A DNA stretch of 64,000 nt from Antedon mediterranea (GCF_964355755.1 NC_092680.1:9837001-9901000), one strand, 5' to 3'. Counted from the stretch's first letter, positions 32,571-44,061 are shown. The notes: a model not told the origin generated them from the letters alone. Translations and numbers: made by a program.

Positions 32571-32742
32571 AATATTGTTTTTCTTTGATTTTGAAAGTGA
32601 GATATTTTGAGAGTTGTAAATTTCTGGCCTAAACCTATTTTTTTCTTGTCTATAATATTTTATTTTAAATAAACAAGAATGCGTAAATTATTCCAAGACT
32701 GTACAATCATTATTATCAATGAAAAACAAAGGAAAAGGTGAA
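32571..32742. other. Array spacer
   Basis: AT-rich spacer containing AAATAAACAAGAATG, which recurs before the Tyr gene in the other units (36720 and 44300). No gene. Confidence 0.4.
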
Positions 32743-32784
32743 TAAGATTTGAACCAGCGACCTAAGTATACCAATGCATAATTA
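32743..32784 (-). pseudogene. tRNA-Tyr 3'-half pseudogene
   Basis: AGATTTGAACCAGCGACCTA on the plus strand is the inverted T-arm and variable region of tRNA-Tyr, as at 36816-36835. The 5' half has been lost. Confidence 0.65.
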
Positions 32785-32846
32785 ATCGTGTTCCATGATA
32801 AACATGAACAACAACATTTGCGCTTAAACTTGAGTTCCTCAAGTTT

Positions 32847-32867
32847 TCCCAAATGGTCTAGTGGTTA
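32847..32867 (+). pseudogene. tRNA-Glu gene, 5' part, split by LINE
   Basis: TCCCAAATGGTCTAGTGGTT plus one A is the acceptor strand and D-arm of tRNA-Glu (compare the intact gene at 44192). It stops abruptly at 32867, where the minus-strand LINE begins. The rest of the tRNA resumes at 36632. Confidence 0.85.
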
Positions 32868-35800
32868 AGTCACAAGTCACAAGTCACAAATCAGTTTATT
32901 TTGATCCATAAATAAAACAAAAATACAAAGCAAAAAATATACAAAAGGACCATGGAGACTTCCATTAAGGCCAAAAGCCGCATGCATGGAAGCCACATGT
33001 TAAATAATATACAATTCTGTATATAATATAATGTAAAAATTAACAAATCATAAAATTAACAAAATCATATCAAGGTCAGCTACATCCCATCTCTATTACA
33101 TATATAACAATTTTGGATATAACATAAATCATCATATTGTGAAATAAAATTATTTTTTAAATATGAAGAAAAACCTTTCAAAGAATGTGTATAATATACC
33201 TTTTCAGTGATCAAATTAACAGTATTGTTAATTAATAAAGGTAGGCTATACCTAATACACTTCTTTGCAAACTCATGATTGACCATCACAACATGAAAGT
33301 TGTCTTTTATACGTGTGTTATACGAATGTAAAGCTGAATTTAGTTCTAAAGGAAACCTTTGAAAATAATCAGGTAACATATTATTTTAATATTTATAGTA
33401 AAATTTTAATTGGCATAGTTTATGAATATCACTTAAATTTAGAAATCTGAGTTTTTTTAAAAAGAGGTTCTGAATGGGCATTGTATTTACTTTGAGTAAT
33501 AATACGTAAAGCTTTCTTCTGCAATATTGTTACTCTTTTACAAGCATAACCCCAAAGCAGTATACCATAATTTATGTGCGAAACAAAGAGTTATATAAAA
33601 TATTCATAACATTTTCTGGGATAAAGCGCTTAAGTTTATTTAAAATGCCAATAGTTTTGGAAATCTTATTTGAAATATAATCACCATGGCTATTCCAATT
33701 TAGATGTTCATTAATAATTATACCAAGGAAGTTGAAATTATGAACCCGCTGAATCTTAACATTGTCAATTTCTATATCTAACGTATCAACACGACGTTAG
33801 TATACTCATGAAATATCATATACTTCGACTTCAACACATTTAATGATAATTTATTTAATTTAAGCCATTCACTAAATTAATCAAGTTCAATGTTGAGAAT
33901 GTTGTTAATTGGATTACATGTCCTGAGGGTGCTTAAAAGTGTTGTATCGTCTGCATATATTATAGTTTTAAAAATAGTGCTAACGTTTGCGATATCGTTT
34001 ATGTAGGCCCTATATGATAAACAAAAGCGGACCCAGTATTGATCCTTGTGGAACACCTGTAGTTATCTTTAAAATATCAGATTGAGTTCCATTAATGTCC
34101 ACATATTTGTTTACGATTAGTTTAAATAATCCTTCATAAGATTAAGTGAATTCGAGTGAAGGCCATAATGATTCAATTTGTGCAACATTATTTTGTGATC
34201 TAATGTATCAAATGCTTTTGATAGGTCCAAATATATATTAATAGGTATTTCATAATTGTCACGTCCAAGTGTTGAATAACTTTATCTACAAGCTCAAGTG
34301 CAGCAAATTCCGTAGAATGGCCTGACCGAAAACCATATTGGCTGCTTTAAAATAATTTATTTATTTGAAAGTGGAAATATAATTGGTTGTAAATTACTTT
34401 TTACAATTTTGGATATTGCAGGGAGCAACGAGATTGGACGATAATTTGTAAAACAAGAGTTATCACCATTTTTAAACAAAGGTATCTCTAGCTATTTTCA
34501 GTTTATCAGGAAAAATCCCTGTGTTTATCATTTGATTTATAATTATTGTGAGTGGTTTGATTATAATTGATTTAATTGATTTAATTAATTTCGTTGATAA
34601 ACCATCCCAACCACAACTTGACTTTGATTTTAATTTATCTATAATTTCCAAAACTGTATCTTCATTTACATTTTCAAAATTAAAGTTATTTGTTTTATTT
34701 GAGAGAAAATGTTCAAAAGATTTGTTACAGCTGTCAGTATTGATTTTATTTGCAAGGTTTGGGCCAATATTTGTGAAATATAAATTAAATTTAAATTTAT
34801 TTGCTATTTCTAATTGATTTGTTATTGATCGATCATCATCTTTAAATAATTCAGGAAACTGTCTACAATTTTTTGTTTTATTTAGAACATAATTTATGGT
34901 TGACCAGGTTTTACGAATGTCATCTTTACATTTGGAGAAGCATGATTCATAATACATTTTTTTAGCTGTCCTAATGTTACTTTTAAGAATGTTGTTATAT
35001 GTTTTAAGATTTATTTTTAATGTATCATGCTCATTTGATGTTTTTGGTGTTCTTTTTAATTTTAGGTGTAGTTTATCCCTAAACTTTATAGATTTGATTG
35101 TTCCACTAGTAATCCAATTTGATTTTTTGTGTCTATGTTTATTAAATTTTACAATTTTATAAGGCATACATTTATTTTTAGCAGTCATTATAAGATTATT
35201 CATGATTTCATTATAATTTCTGTTGGGGTTTGAAGCAGGGTCATGATATATATTTGAATGTATGTCAGAGTTTTCTATTTCATTAACAAATTTGATGATG
35301 TCACTAGGATTATAACTTTTAACATGGTGGACAGGATTTGCTTTTTTGAGAGATGTATTTAGTATATCAAGACATAGAAAATAAGGTTGATGGTCACTGA
35401 ATTTCTTAATCATAATACCGGAATTAGCACTATTTGATGATTGATTTAATCTACAGAAAAAGTTATCGATCAGAGTTCCACTTCGGTTTGAAAATCTAGT
35501 TGGCAGTGTGATATAGGGGAAATAACTGAAACTTGTAAGTGTATCAAAAAAATTACTAAAACATTCTTTTTCATTTATTTTAAGTAGATTAATGTTTGTG
35601 TCTCCAGTTATAATAATCTCTTGATTGAGTTTGTCAAAACGTGTAAGTTCAGGGACCAGCTCCTGTATAAACTTATTGTAATTTTCATTTACCAAGGAGT
35701 ATGTTTTTCACCAGGTTATTCCCTGTTATTTGAAGAAATTGACCTTCCCATTCAGTAGAATGAACAACACTTGATTTCACAGTGTAATTAAAATCTTTAT

Positions 35801-36631
35801 GTAGGTATATAATCAAACCTCCTTTTGGGCTACAAGATTTACCCTGTGAAATACACACATAATTATCAAGTTCAATTTGTGAAGTATCGGCACAGTCACT
35901 CGACCATGTATTTGTATACAAATAGCAGAAAAATAAAATTGTTTAGTTGCTAAATCATTTTAAAATACAACTAATTCATTGAATTTAGCATGTATTGATT
36001 GGATATTCGTACTAAGTATACAGAAATTGTTTTTTCTTAACTCAAGAAAATTCAACATAGAATCACAATCATAATATGGAGAGTGTTTAAGTAACTGAAC
36101 TGGATTATCACTAAAATCATTTTCATCAAGACATAGAATGTTTTGTAGAGAGTTACCGTCTACACCACCATAGTTTTGCAATATTGAGTTATCAAGTGTA
36201 GTCACCATTAAAATGTATAATACTTAAATATATTGCCGTTATACCAAAATACATAACTATGCTTGGGCCTAAATAATCAAGTAGTACATTTCTGAAAGGC
36301 ATAACAAAAAAAAGGTGAAACATAAGAAAAGACTTGTAAAAACAAAATAAATTTGCCAACTTGTATCGCCTTATTTAAAGGTCAACCAGCTCATACTGTT
36401 AGTTATATAATGTCATTGTTATTAATTTATAGTTCAAGCTTTTAAATCGTTTAGGTTCCGAGATAGATCTAGTTGATTACTGATGGTAAGTTTTTTCAAG
36501 CCGTTGGTAAGAATAAAGATCTTGCCGTTCAAGTGTCCATGTAGATTTAATGAACTTCGCATATTTGGTTTTTATGACTCGTAATAGCTCCGAGCGTTTC
36601 AGGGTCAGATTCTCATGTATGTAGTACAGTA
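32868..36631 (-). mobile_element. CR1-like LINE inserted in tRNA-Glu
   Basis: A 3.8-kb minus-strand LINE. Its 3' tail is a tandem AGTCACA repeat (32868-32890) and its 5' end lies at 36631. It separates the two halves of one tRNA-Glu gene cleanly, with at most a TTA overlap. The body holds endonuclease and RT coding sequence with stops and frameshifts, and about 420 bp of possible 5' UTR. Confidence 0.8.
33080..36208 (-). pseudogene. LINE endonuclease-RT, broken
   Basis: Reading minus-ward from 36208: an N-terminal frame (36208-35960) with CILSTNIQSIHAKFNEL, a second (35921-35685) with GLIIYLHKDFNY, and a third (35695-34472) with ITGDTNINLL, GTLIDNFF, SDHQPYF, then RT fingers LKSKSSCGWDGLSTKLIKS. 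From 34470 to 33400 the RT palm is spread over several frames. The last frame (33379-33080) is the C-terminal tail with ALHSYNTR. The order fits a single-ORF CR1-clade protein. Multiple frameshifts make it dead. Confidence 0.8.
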
Positions 36632-36685
36632 TTAGGATTCGGCGCTCTCACCGCCGCGGCCCGGGTTCGATTCCCGGTGTGGGAA
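36632..36685 (+). pseudogene. tRNA-Glu(CTC) gene, 3' part, split by LINE
   Basis: It resumes with TTAGGATTCGGCGCTCTCAC and ends GGTTCGATTCCCGGTGTGGG plus AA. It contains the anticodon loop CTCTCAC (anticodon CTC, Glu), T-arm and 3' acceptor strand. It complements 32847-32867 across the LINE. Confidence 0.85.
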
Positions 36686-36801
36686 ATTATTTTGTTCCTT
36701 GTCTATTAGATTTTGTTTGAAATAAACAAGAATGAATACGTTATACTAAGACTGTAAAATTCATTATCAATTGAAAACAACGGAAAATGGAAATAAAATG
36801 T

Positions 36802-36888
36802 TCCCTCCAGCCGGATTTGAACCAGCGACCTAAGGATACCAATAATTAGCTCTACAGTCCTCCGCTCTACCAACTGAGCTATCGAGGG
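36802..36888 (-). tRNA. tRNA-Tyr(GTA) with 14-nt intron
   Basis: 87 nt on the minus strand. A-box TAGCTCAGTTGGTAGAG, anticodon arm GGACTGTAG, then the 14-nt intron AGCTAATTATTGGT after position 37, then ATCCTTAGG and T-arm GCTGGTTCAAATCCGGC. The acceptor stem has one G-G mismatch (CCCTCGA against TGGAGGG), unlike the copy at 44392, so it may be less functional. Confidence 0.85.
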
Positions 36889-36892
36889 TACA

Positions 36893-37110
36893 CATTGGTA
36901 AACATGTTGAATACCTAAGCAAATTATTGGTAAACATGTTGAATACCTAAGCACCTATTGGTAAACATGTTGAATACCTAAGCACATTATTGGTAAACAT
37001 GTTGAAAACCTATAAAGCACATTATTGGTAAACATGTTGAATACCTAAGCACATATTGGTAAACATGTTTAATACCTAAACACATTATTGGTAAACATGT
37101 TGAATACCTA
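36893..37110. repeat. Minisatellite, about 29-32-bp unit, array unit 1
   Basis: About seven copies of a unit beginning TTGGTAAACATGTTGAATAC and ending CTAAGCACATTA, with small variants. The same minisatellite is at 44483-44735 between the same two tRNA genes. Confidence 0.85.
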
Positions 37111-37163
37111 ATTTTAAAGATATATGAGTTTTTCAATCAAAGGTAAACAATTAAACAAAAACC

Positions 37164-37236
37164 AGGTTCCGCCCGGGCTCGAACCAAGGACCTTCTGCGT
37201 GTAAAGCAGACGTGATAACCACTACACCACGAAACC
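37164..37236 (-). tRNA. tRNA-Val(TAC)
   Basis: 73 nt on the minus strand. The acceptor stem GGTTTCG pairs with CGGAACC, the D-arm has GTGTAGTGGTTATCAC, the anticodon loop is TTTACAC (anticodon TAC, Val), and the T-arm is TTGGTTCGAGCCCGG. It folds as a full cloverleaf by eye. Confidence 0.88.
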
Positions 37237-37415
37237 ATTTACAAGAACAGTGTTGGTTACACAAAGTTTTTCAATCCATTTAAATGACAAATAAACATGT
37301 GTAAAAGTGATAATCACCGATTCTACAAAATAAGTAGGCCTATTAAAAAAAATAAGATATACTGTATAATCATATTGCATATATAGTACTTTTCACGGTA
37401 AAGTTTAAAAAAAAT

Positions 37416-37477
37416 AGGTTTCGCCCGGGCTCCTTCTGCGTGTTAAGCAGACGTGATAACCACTACACTACGAAGCC
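37416..37477 (-). pseudogene. tRNA-Val(AAC) pseudogene, T-arm deletion
   Basis: Minus strand GGCTTCGTAGTGTAGTGG ... CTGCTTAACACGCAGAAGG then GAGCCCGGGCGAAACC. The anticodon arm is intact (AAC), but about 11 nt of the T-arm are missing. Confidence 0.7.
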
Positions 37478-37667
37478 GCTTCTTATAACATAACGCTGTG
37501 GGGAAACATAGTTCTGGTTTTTTAATTAAAAACATTTATTTATTTCTTACAAAAAACGCTGCTCGACATTTTGAAATTAATCATTGTTCTTTCTTCAGAT
37601 ATATTTATGATTGATTATTAAAAAGATGTCTTTTAATCGCAAAAATACATACAAATCAAAGATATAA

Positions 37668-37738
37668 TAATACGGCGTTATAACGCCCTAATACGGCGTT
37701 ATAACACCCTAATTACGGCGTTATAACGCCGTATTATT
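37668..37738. repeat. Triple palindromic repeat
   Basis: TACGGCGTTATAACGCC occurs three times in a row (one with an A variant), each unit itself largely palindromic around GGCGTTATAACGCC. It lies in the array spacer and is absent from the unit 1 counterpart near 31700. Confidence 0.8.
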
Positions 37739-37880
37739 ATAAAATAATTGTTTTCTTTGGCGGAAATCAGCCACCGTACATATGCCCATTTAAAATGGTC
37801 AACTTTGAACTTTAATGTGCTGTGTGTGTTTGACCTGTAACTGAATACTCTCTAGAGACAACGTGACTTCACAAAAATTC

Positions 37881-38095
37881 AACGCTCAGTCGCCTGAGCT
37901 AACTGGTCATTTTGGTTTTAACAATGTTAACATGATATTTATGACGTAAAGATGAATTACGTAATACACGTATAAATAGACTATTATCAGCTGTTCAGTC
38001 ATGTACTACTTTGTGGCGTAACGGGTAATGCTCAGGTTTAAGTGCTCTCACTGTTGGGTTCGTTCCTCTACTGATATTTTTTTTTTTTTTGGAAT
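37881..38095. repeat. Composite repeat with divergent tRNA-like heads, copy 2
   Basis: Second copy of the arrangement at 32200-32570. The minus head (37911-37881) is truncated; the plus head is at 38013-38075 with a slightly mutated B-box (GGGTTCGTTCC). It is followed by a T-run. Confidence 0.6.
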
Positions 38096-38260
38096 TGAAA
38101 ATAAATATTGTTTTTCTTTGATTTTGAAAGTAAGATATTTTGAGAGTTGTAAATGTTAGGCCTAAACAAGTGGACCTTTTTTAATATCAGAAACAAAGTT
38201 GCACAAAGGAACCATCTTCGAGACGTCATATGGCTGCATAAGGTTTGAAATTAAAATATC

Positions 38261-38273
38261 AAGCTCTATAGCT
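38261..38273. repeat. Target-site duplication of Tx1-type LINE, left
   Basis: AAGCTCTATAGCT, repeated at 43625-43637 at the other end of the LINE. Confidence 0.85.
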
Positions 38274-38475
38274 CTATAGGTGAGGGCGGTGTGTATTTCT
38301 CTAAGGAGACGTTTAGCTAACTAGCTCTTCAACGCCTTTCGTTAAAATATCGGATTTTGCTAGAATTTTGCTTTAAAAAGGATATATACAAGGTGCATTA
38401 CCCTCAAAGAAAGCCTAAGGTAAAAAAGCATATGATTTTTTAGTAATTAATAGCCGGAATCAATACTTGTAAAAG

Positions 38476-39546
38476 ATGACGACTACGATAGCCGGTTCGG
38501 ATGTCCCGCGAAAAGATCATGTGACCCAAGACGCGGGTACGAAACTGGGCTACAATAAAGTGAAACCAGTGTTTATGAAAGTAGATGAAGTTAACATGAC
38601 AGGAGATTCTTTTGTAGAAACCCAAGATATTTACAAGGCTATACTGAAATCAGTGAAAAGCCAAAATATTGTTGGTATACAGCGTATCAAAAATCTATGG
38701 AGGATTTATATAGGAACACATCAAGATAGGGTTTGTTTAATAACAGCTGGGTTAAACCTAAGAGGTAGAAATGTTACCATTTATGATAGGAACCCATATC
38801 TGCCATACGACACAGATGCTACTCGCATTATTGTTAAAGATCTGCCTTTATCTGTATCAGATGAAGAAATTAAAACAAGCCTTCTACGTTTTAATTGCAA
38901 AATACTGGGATCTATACAACGGATGAAACTGAGAGTTGACGGGCAATTAACAAATTGTTTAAATGGAGACCGGGTACTATACGCTGAAACCCTTAAAACA
39001 CCTTTGCCAAGGTTTGTAAGCGTTTTAAATTTTAAAACGAGAATGTTTCACGATGGTCAAATAGATGACAGAATTAAGTGCTCGAAATGCCTTAAAAATG
39101 GTCATAGTGCGAAAACATGTTCCAATAAGCTTGTCTGTCACGCCTGTGGTTTGGAGGGTCATAAAAAGGACCAATGTGGTGCATAAAAGCTGTTACACAA
39201 TGATTCGGGTGAAATTCTCATCCAAGAAATGTGGGAACGTGTCATAGAAAAAAAGGCTCTCGACACCGATAAGCCAGCTAAAGATAAAGATGAATCATTA
39301 TCAGAGGAAAGTGAGGAGAGTGACGAAGATGACTATGAGGAAAGCGAGCCAACAAAGGAGAAACAAAAGAAACAAGGAAAGATAACAACTTTTATGAATG
39401 CTCCAGCTAGCTCCAGCGTAGGCCTTCAAGTGGCTAAACAGAAAGAAAATAACAAGAAAGAAGAGGAACAAGCTGAGCCCGAAATCTCACCCTCGATGCC
39501 GGGAACGAAAAGAAGACGCAAAGCAAGTAAAAGTAAGAATGACTGA
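38476..39546 (+). pseudogene. Tx1-type ORF1 (one nonsense codon)
   Basis: 356 codons from ATG 38476, interrupted by TAA at 39184-39186 in an otherwise single frame. Residues 1-190 resemble RNA-binding ORF1/Gag-like domains (YDRNPYLPYDTD, IIVKDLPLSVSDEEI suggests an RRM-like fold). CCHC knuckles follow at about 197-234 (CSKCLKNGHSAKTC, CHACGLEGHKKDQC), then a strongly acidic stretch, the motif QGKITTFM at 39373-39396, and a basic end GTKRRRKASK. It is an RNA chaperone/packaging protein for the element. The stop lies just after the second knuckle. Confidence 0.8.
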
Positions 39547-39760
39547 CAAAAGAAATAATTTTGTAGACACACCAATCTAAAAAGTGTATAATAGTAAAGA
39601 TGATAATACATATTACAGATACCAACAACCATTTTGTAGGCTATGTATTCTAAGCACCGCATGTATGTGTACGTGTATGTGTATACTATACTTTATATAT
39701 AGACAAATAAGTTAGCTGTTTGGTGTATACAACTTAATTAATTTATAAGCTTACATATAG

Positions 39761-42700
39761 ATGAATAAAGCAAGCATTAATTGCGTCTCTATAAACGTAA
39801 GAGGCTTACGTAGCATAGATAAACAAAGGCAGATACATAGTTGGTGTCAAGACCAAAAGGCTGACATTGTACTTATACAAGAAACACACCTTACACCTGA
39901 CTTATTTGACAAATTTAATTTAGTTTGGAACAGTACATGCATACATAGCACTGGCTTTTCAAACAGTGCAGGGGTATCAATAATATTCTTAAATGAATTC
40001 AATTTTAAGATTACTAACGAATGTATCGATAAAAATGGAAGATATATAATTCTAAATGTTGAAATTAATGGTAAAATGCATGTTTTTGTAAACGTATATG
40101 CTCCTAACAATTATAAAGTAAGAAGCTCATATTTCAGAAAGTTAAATGAGACCATTTTGGATATTGTTGACTTAAACAACGATATAATTATTATCGGCGG
40201 GGACTTCAATTGTATTTTGGACAGAAAATGGGACCAAAAGAACAGTAAAGACAGAAAAGATAAATCTGTTTTTACACTTAAAAATTTTATTAAAAAACTT
40301 AATTTAAAAGATGCCTGGAGAAATAAAAATCCAGAAAAATTACAATATACCTGGCGTAGAAAATCTAAGCAAATTTACAGACGGCTTGATTACTGGTTGA
40401 CTTCTAAACAAATTCTTGATCACGATGACATAATATCATGTGATATAAGACCAGCTATCTTGACAGATCATCAAGCAATTTCAATTAAAATCAGTTTTGA
40501 TGAGTCCAAAAGAGGCCCAGGTTATTGGAAATTTAATAACAACCTATTGCAAAATACTGATTACCAAAACTATATTACAAATGTAATTAAAAAAACCCAA
40601 ACCAATGAAAATAAAAAATCAATAAAGAAAAAAAAATAAAAAAAGTAAAACTAGAAAAAGAAATAAAAAAACTAAATGATTCTTTATTAAAAAATGATTG
40701 TACTGCCAATGAGAGCATAGAAGCAAAAATTGCAAAAAAAAAACAAAAAAGCTGGAAAATATTTATGATAATGAAACAAAAGGTGCATATATACGTTCTA
40801 GAGTAAAATGGATCGAAGAGGGCGAACGTAGCACTAAATATTTTCTTAGTCTGGAAAAAAATAAGGGAAAAAAAACCAAATCAAATGTTTACAAAACGAG
40901 AAGGGTAGAGTACTAACGAAGACAAAGGAAATCCTTTGTGAGGAAGTTAGATTTTATAGGCATCTATATGCAAATAAGGGTATACCCCTTAAAAAAATAA
41001 ACACTTACCTAGATAAATCAAATGTAACGAGTTTAATTGAAGAAGAAAAGGGGATATGTGAAGGTAGTGTCACAATAAATGAATGTACCAATGCAATTAA
41101 AAAAATGAAATTAAATAAAACTCCCGGATGTGATGGCTTGACCGTTGAGTTTTATTTACATCTCTGGGATGACATTAAACACATTGTTTGTGACGCTCTA
41201 AATGCATGTTATTTTAACAATGAAATGAGTTCTACACAGAAACGTGGTATTATAAGCCTATTATACAAAAAAGGTGATAAAAAATTGCTTGAAAACTGGC
41301 GTCCTATCACTTTATTAAATACAGACTACAAAATTTTAACTCAAATTCTATGTATGAGACTTCATAAAGTAATTGAAAATGTAGTTGACAATGACCAAAA
41401 GGGGTACATTAAAGGACGATTCGCTGGAGAAAACGTCCGTCTAATTAATGATATTCTGTATTATATAGCAGAAGAACAAATCGAAGGAGCTATTCTATCC
41501 CTTGATTTTAGAAAAGCATTTGATTCTGTAAATAGAGATTTTATGTTTAAGGTACTAAAAAAATTTAATTTTGGAGAATCCTTTTTAAAATGGGTAAATA
41601 CAATTTATAGTAAATCTGAATGTGTTATTGTTAATAATGGTTGGATATCAGAAAGTTTTGAAATGGAATGCGGAATAAGACAGGGTTGCCCATTGTCGGC
41701 GTTACTCTTTATTTTAGTAGTAGAAATTATGGCGTGTAATATAAGAAAAGATAAATGCTATAAAGGAATATCTTTACCTAACAATGATAATGGTGAGGAA
41801 GTTCGCATTGCGCAGCTGGCAGATGACACTGTACTCTTTGTGGGAAATGAAAAAAGTATAGAGATTGGTTTAAACATTGTTAATAAGTTTGGTAAAGTGT
41901 CTGGTATGACTTTAAATAAAAAAAAAACCAACGCTATATGGATTGGCAAAAATGTAAACAAAATTCAAAAACCATGCAGTCTAAATTGGGTTAATGAACC
42001 AATTAAGATGTTGGGTATTTATGTGGGATATAATGAGAACAAATGCAGTGAATTAAATTGGGATAGTAAGGTGGCAAACTTAGAAATGCTACTCAATAGA
42101 TGGAAAGGAAGAAACCTAACCTTTTTTGGCAAAGTTACCATTTTAAAAAGTTTAGCTTTGTCTAAACTAACATACAATGCATGTATAATTGATGTACCAG
42201 ATGATGTTATTTTTAAAATAAATAAATTGATATATAACTTTTTATGGAATGGAAAAACAGAAAAAATAAAAAGAAAAACTTTAATCGGTAAGATGATTAA
42301 AGGGGGCATAGGTATGCCTGATTTCGCATTACATATAAACTCTCTGAAAATGATATGGGCAAGAAAATTACCGTGTAGAAAACACGTAAGATGGAAAATC
42401 TTACCACTATACTATTTTAACAAATTTGGAACCGAACAACTAATTTTAAGTATGTCAAATATCAATTTTCAAAATAACATGGGCTTAGATAATATACCAT
42501 CTTTTTATTATAATGTTCTAAAGTGTTGTGTTGAATTTAATAATATGAATAATGAAGGTACAATTAACGAGTATGAAGAAGTGATAAAGCAAAACTTATG
42601 GGGTAATAATGATATTAAATATAGAAACAAACCACTATTCTTTAAGAACTGGATAGATACAGGTTTTAATCAAATTGGAGATATAATTATTTTCAATCGT

Positions 42701-43411
42701 CTAATGAAACCTATAGAAATAATTAAACAATTACGTATTAAGAAAAACTGGATAGCTGAATACGTTTCTCTAACCAGAGCTATTCCAAAAGAGTGGTTAA
42801 GTATAATTAAACATAATATGCCAAATATGAACCAATATATGAATGTGAATCTGGAATACAATATCAACAATATAATTAAGATGACAACAAAAGATGTTTA
42901 TTCTAACTTTGTTAATAATGTTTTTATTCCCCCGAAAAGCATACTTAAATGGAATAACATATTTAATGAAGATATCAAGTGGTGTGATGTCTGGAAAAGA
43001 AAAGTGAAAAACGAAAAAATTAAGAAATTTGCCCAATTGAATTACAAATTACTAAATAGAGTTGTACCTACAAATCTAAAACTGTATAACTGGAAACTGA
43101 AAAATAATAACATATGTAACAATTGTGGAGTCATTGAAGACGAAAAACATATGTTTTATTATTGTAGACGTAATCAAATACTATGGGAAAAAATTGACAA
43201 TATATTTAAAAAGCTAGATAACAGCAGTAGCTCGTTCAAAGAACTCCTGTTAGGAAGTAAATGTCAATTAAAAAACCAATTGTATTCAATAGCTGTGTAC
43301 GTCATATACATAATTAAAATTAAAACTGAACTTAAAAAACCTGTATGCCAGAATCCCTGGATTCAGTTTAAATATATTTTAAAAGATATGAATACACTAG
43401 GCATGTTGTAA
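39761..43411 (+). pseudogene. Tx1-type ORF2: endonuclease and reverse transcriptase
   Basis: ATG 39761 opens the AP-endonuclease (SINVRGL, LIQETHLT, VYAPNNYK, IIGGDFNCILD, LTDHQAIS) to 40639. From 40625 to 40870 three A-run indels shift the frame while the linker is still readable (SRVKWIEEGERSTKYFLSLE). The RT frame, the same register as the endonuclease, runs 41105-43411: PGCDGLTVEFY, NWRPITLLNTDYKIL, QKGYIKGRFAGEN, LDFRKAFDSVN, QGCPLSALLF, QLADDTVLFV. A C-terminal zinc knuckle CNNCGVIEDEKHMFYYC is present. It carries out nicking and target-primed reverse transcription. Catalytic residues are intact; only the linker indels block translation, and these could be assembly errors. Confidence 0.85.
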
Positions 43412-43579
43412 CTTATAAGTGGCATCCATTTTTGTATTTTAAGATGTACAGTTTTTGTATGCATATAATCAAACCACTATATGTATAAAGGTTAAAAGAG
43501 TAAAAATCAGAAAATAACGAAAAAAGTAGAAAACAGAAATTTAATGTATGGAAATGAAATGTGAACGAAATTTGTATGA

Positions 43580-43624
43580 AAGAATGAATAAAGGTGGTGG
43601 TTAACCACAAAAGAGAGAAAAAAA
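43580..43624 (+). other. Tx1-type 3'-end hairpin and tail
   Basis: AAAGGTGGTGGTTAACCACA followed by AAAGAGAG and A-run. The stem GTGG(TTAA)CCAC is conserved in the other Tx1 insertions at 52157 and 53737. Confidence 0.7.
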
Positions 43625-43637
43625 AAGCTCTATAGCT
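43625..43637. repeat. Target-site duplication of Tx1-type LINE, right
   Basis: AAGCTCTATAGCT, identical to 38261-38273. Confidence 0.85.
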
Positions 43638-43973
43638 TTGAGGAAATGTCCCTGTAGTATACGGATGCCATTTCCCAGCTCAATACTACAACGAATATAG
43701 GAGGAGTAGTACTTTATAAATCGTACTATTTTCGATTGGTACCATGTTTATGACGTCATAATTCTGCATCCAGTTGAATTACGAAAATGTTCTCTTTATA
43801 TCTCTGTTCATCTATTAGGCTAGTATATGCATTCCATGTTTCAGAGCCGTAAGACGACGCGTAAAGAACTAGTAGAACTTGAAAGTTGGCTCAATAGTGT
43901 CCAGATGGAAGCGGAGAAGAAGATGAGTGAGTACTAGATCGACTCGGGTACACCAAACCCCGAGTAAAAATCT
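43638..43973. other. Array spacer
   Basis: No gene seen; it is unique sequence between the Tx1-type LINE and the tRNA-Tyr pseudogene of unit 2. Confidence 0.4.
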
Positions 43974-44061
43974 TCCCTCTAGCCGGATTGGAACCAGCGA
44001 CCTAAGGATATCAATTAATTAAGTCTACAGTCCTCCGCTGTACCAACTGAGCTATTGAGGG
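43974..44061 (-). pseudogene. tRNA-Tyr pseudogene
   Basis: 88 nt on the minus strand, with the GTA anticodon arm and a 15-nt intron. The B-box is mutated (GGTTCCAATCC instead of GGTTCAAATCC) and GGTACAGCG replaces GGTAGAGCG in the D-arm. It corresponds to the half gene at 32743. Confidence 0.7.

Larger units (their letters stand above)
38274..43624 (+). mobile_element. Tx1-type LINE, full length
   Basis: 5.35 kb between 13-bp duplications. About 200 bp of 5' UTR, ORF1 with CCHC knuckles, ORF2 with endonuclease and RT, and a 3' end carrying a hairpin (GGTGGTTAACCAC) followed by AAAAGAGAG and an A-run. The two-ORF layout, zinc-knuckle ORF1 and RT motifs (FRKAFDSVNRDF, IRQGCPLSALLF, QLADDTVLF) fit the Tx1 branch of the L1 group. 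Damage is slight: one stop in ORF1 and indels in three A-runs of ORF2. Confidence 0.85.

Noticed and set aside
36706-36954. Minus-strand frame repeating STCLPIICLG (also at 44344-44622)
   Set aside because: It is translated minisatellite and tRNA-Tyr sequence.
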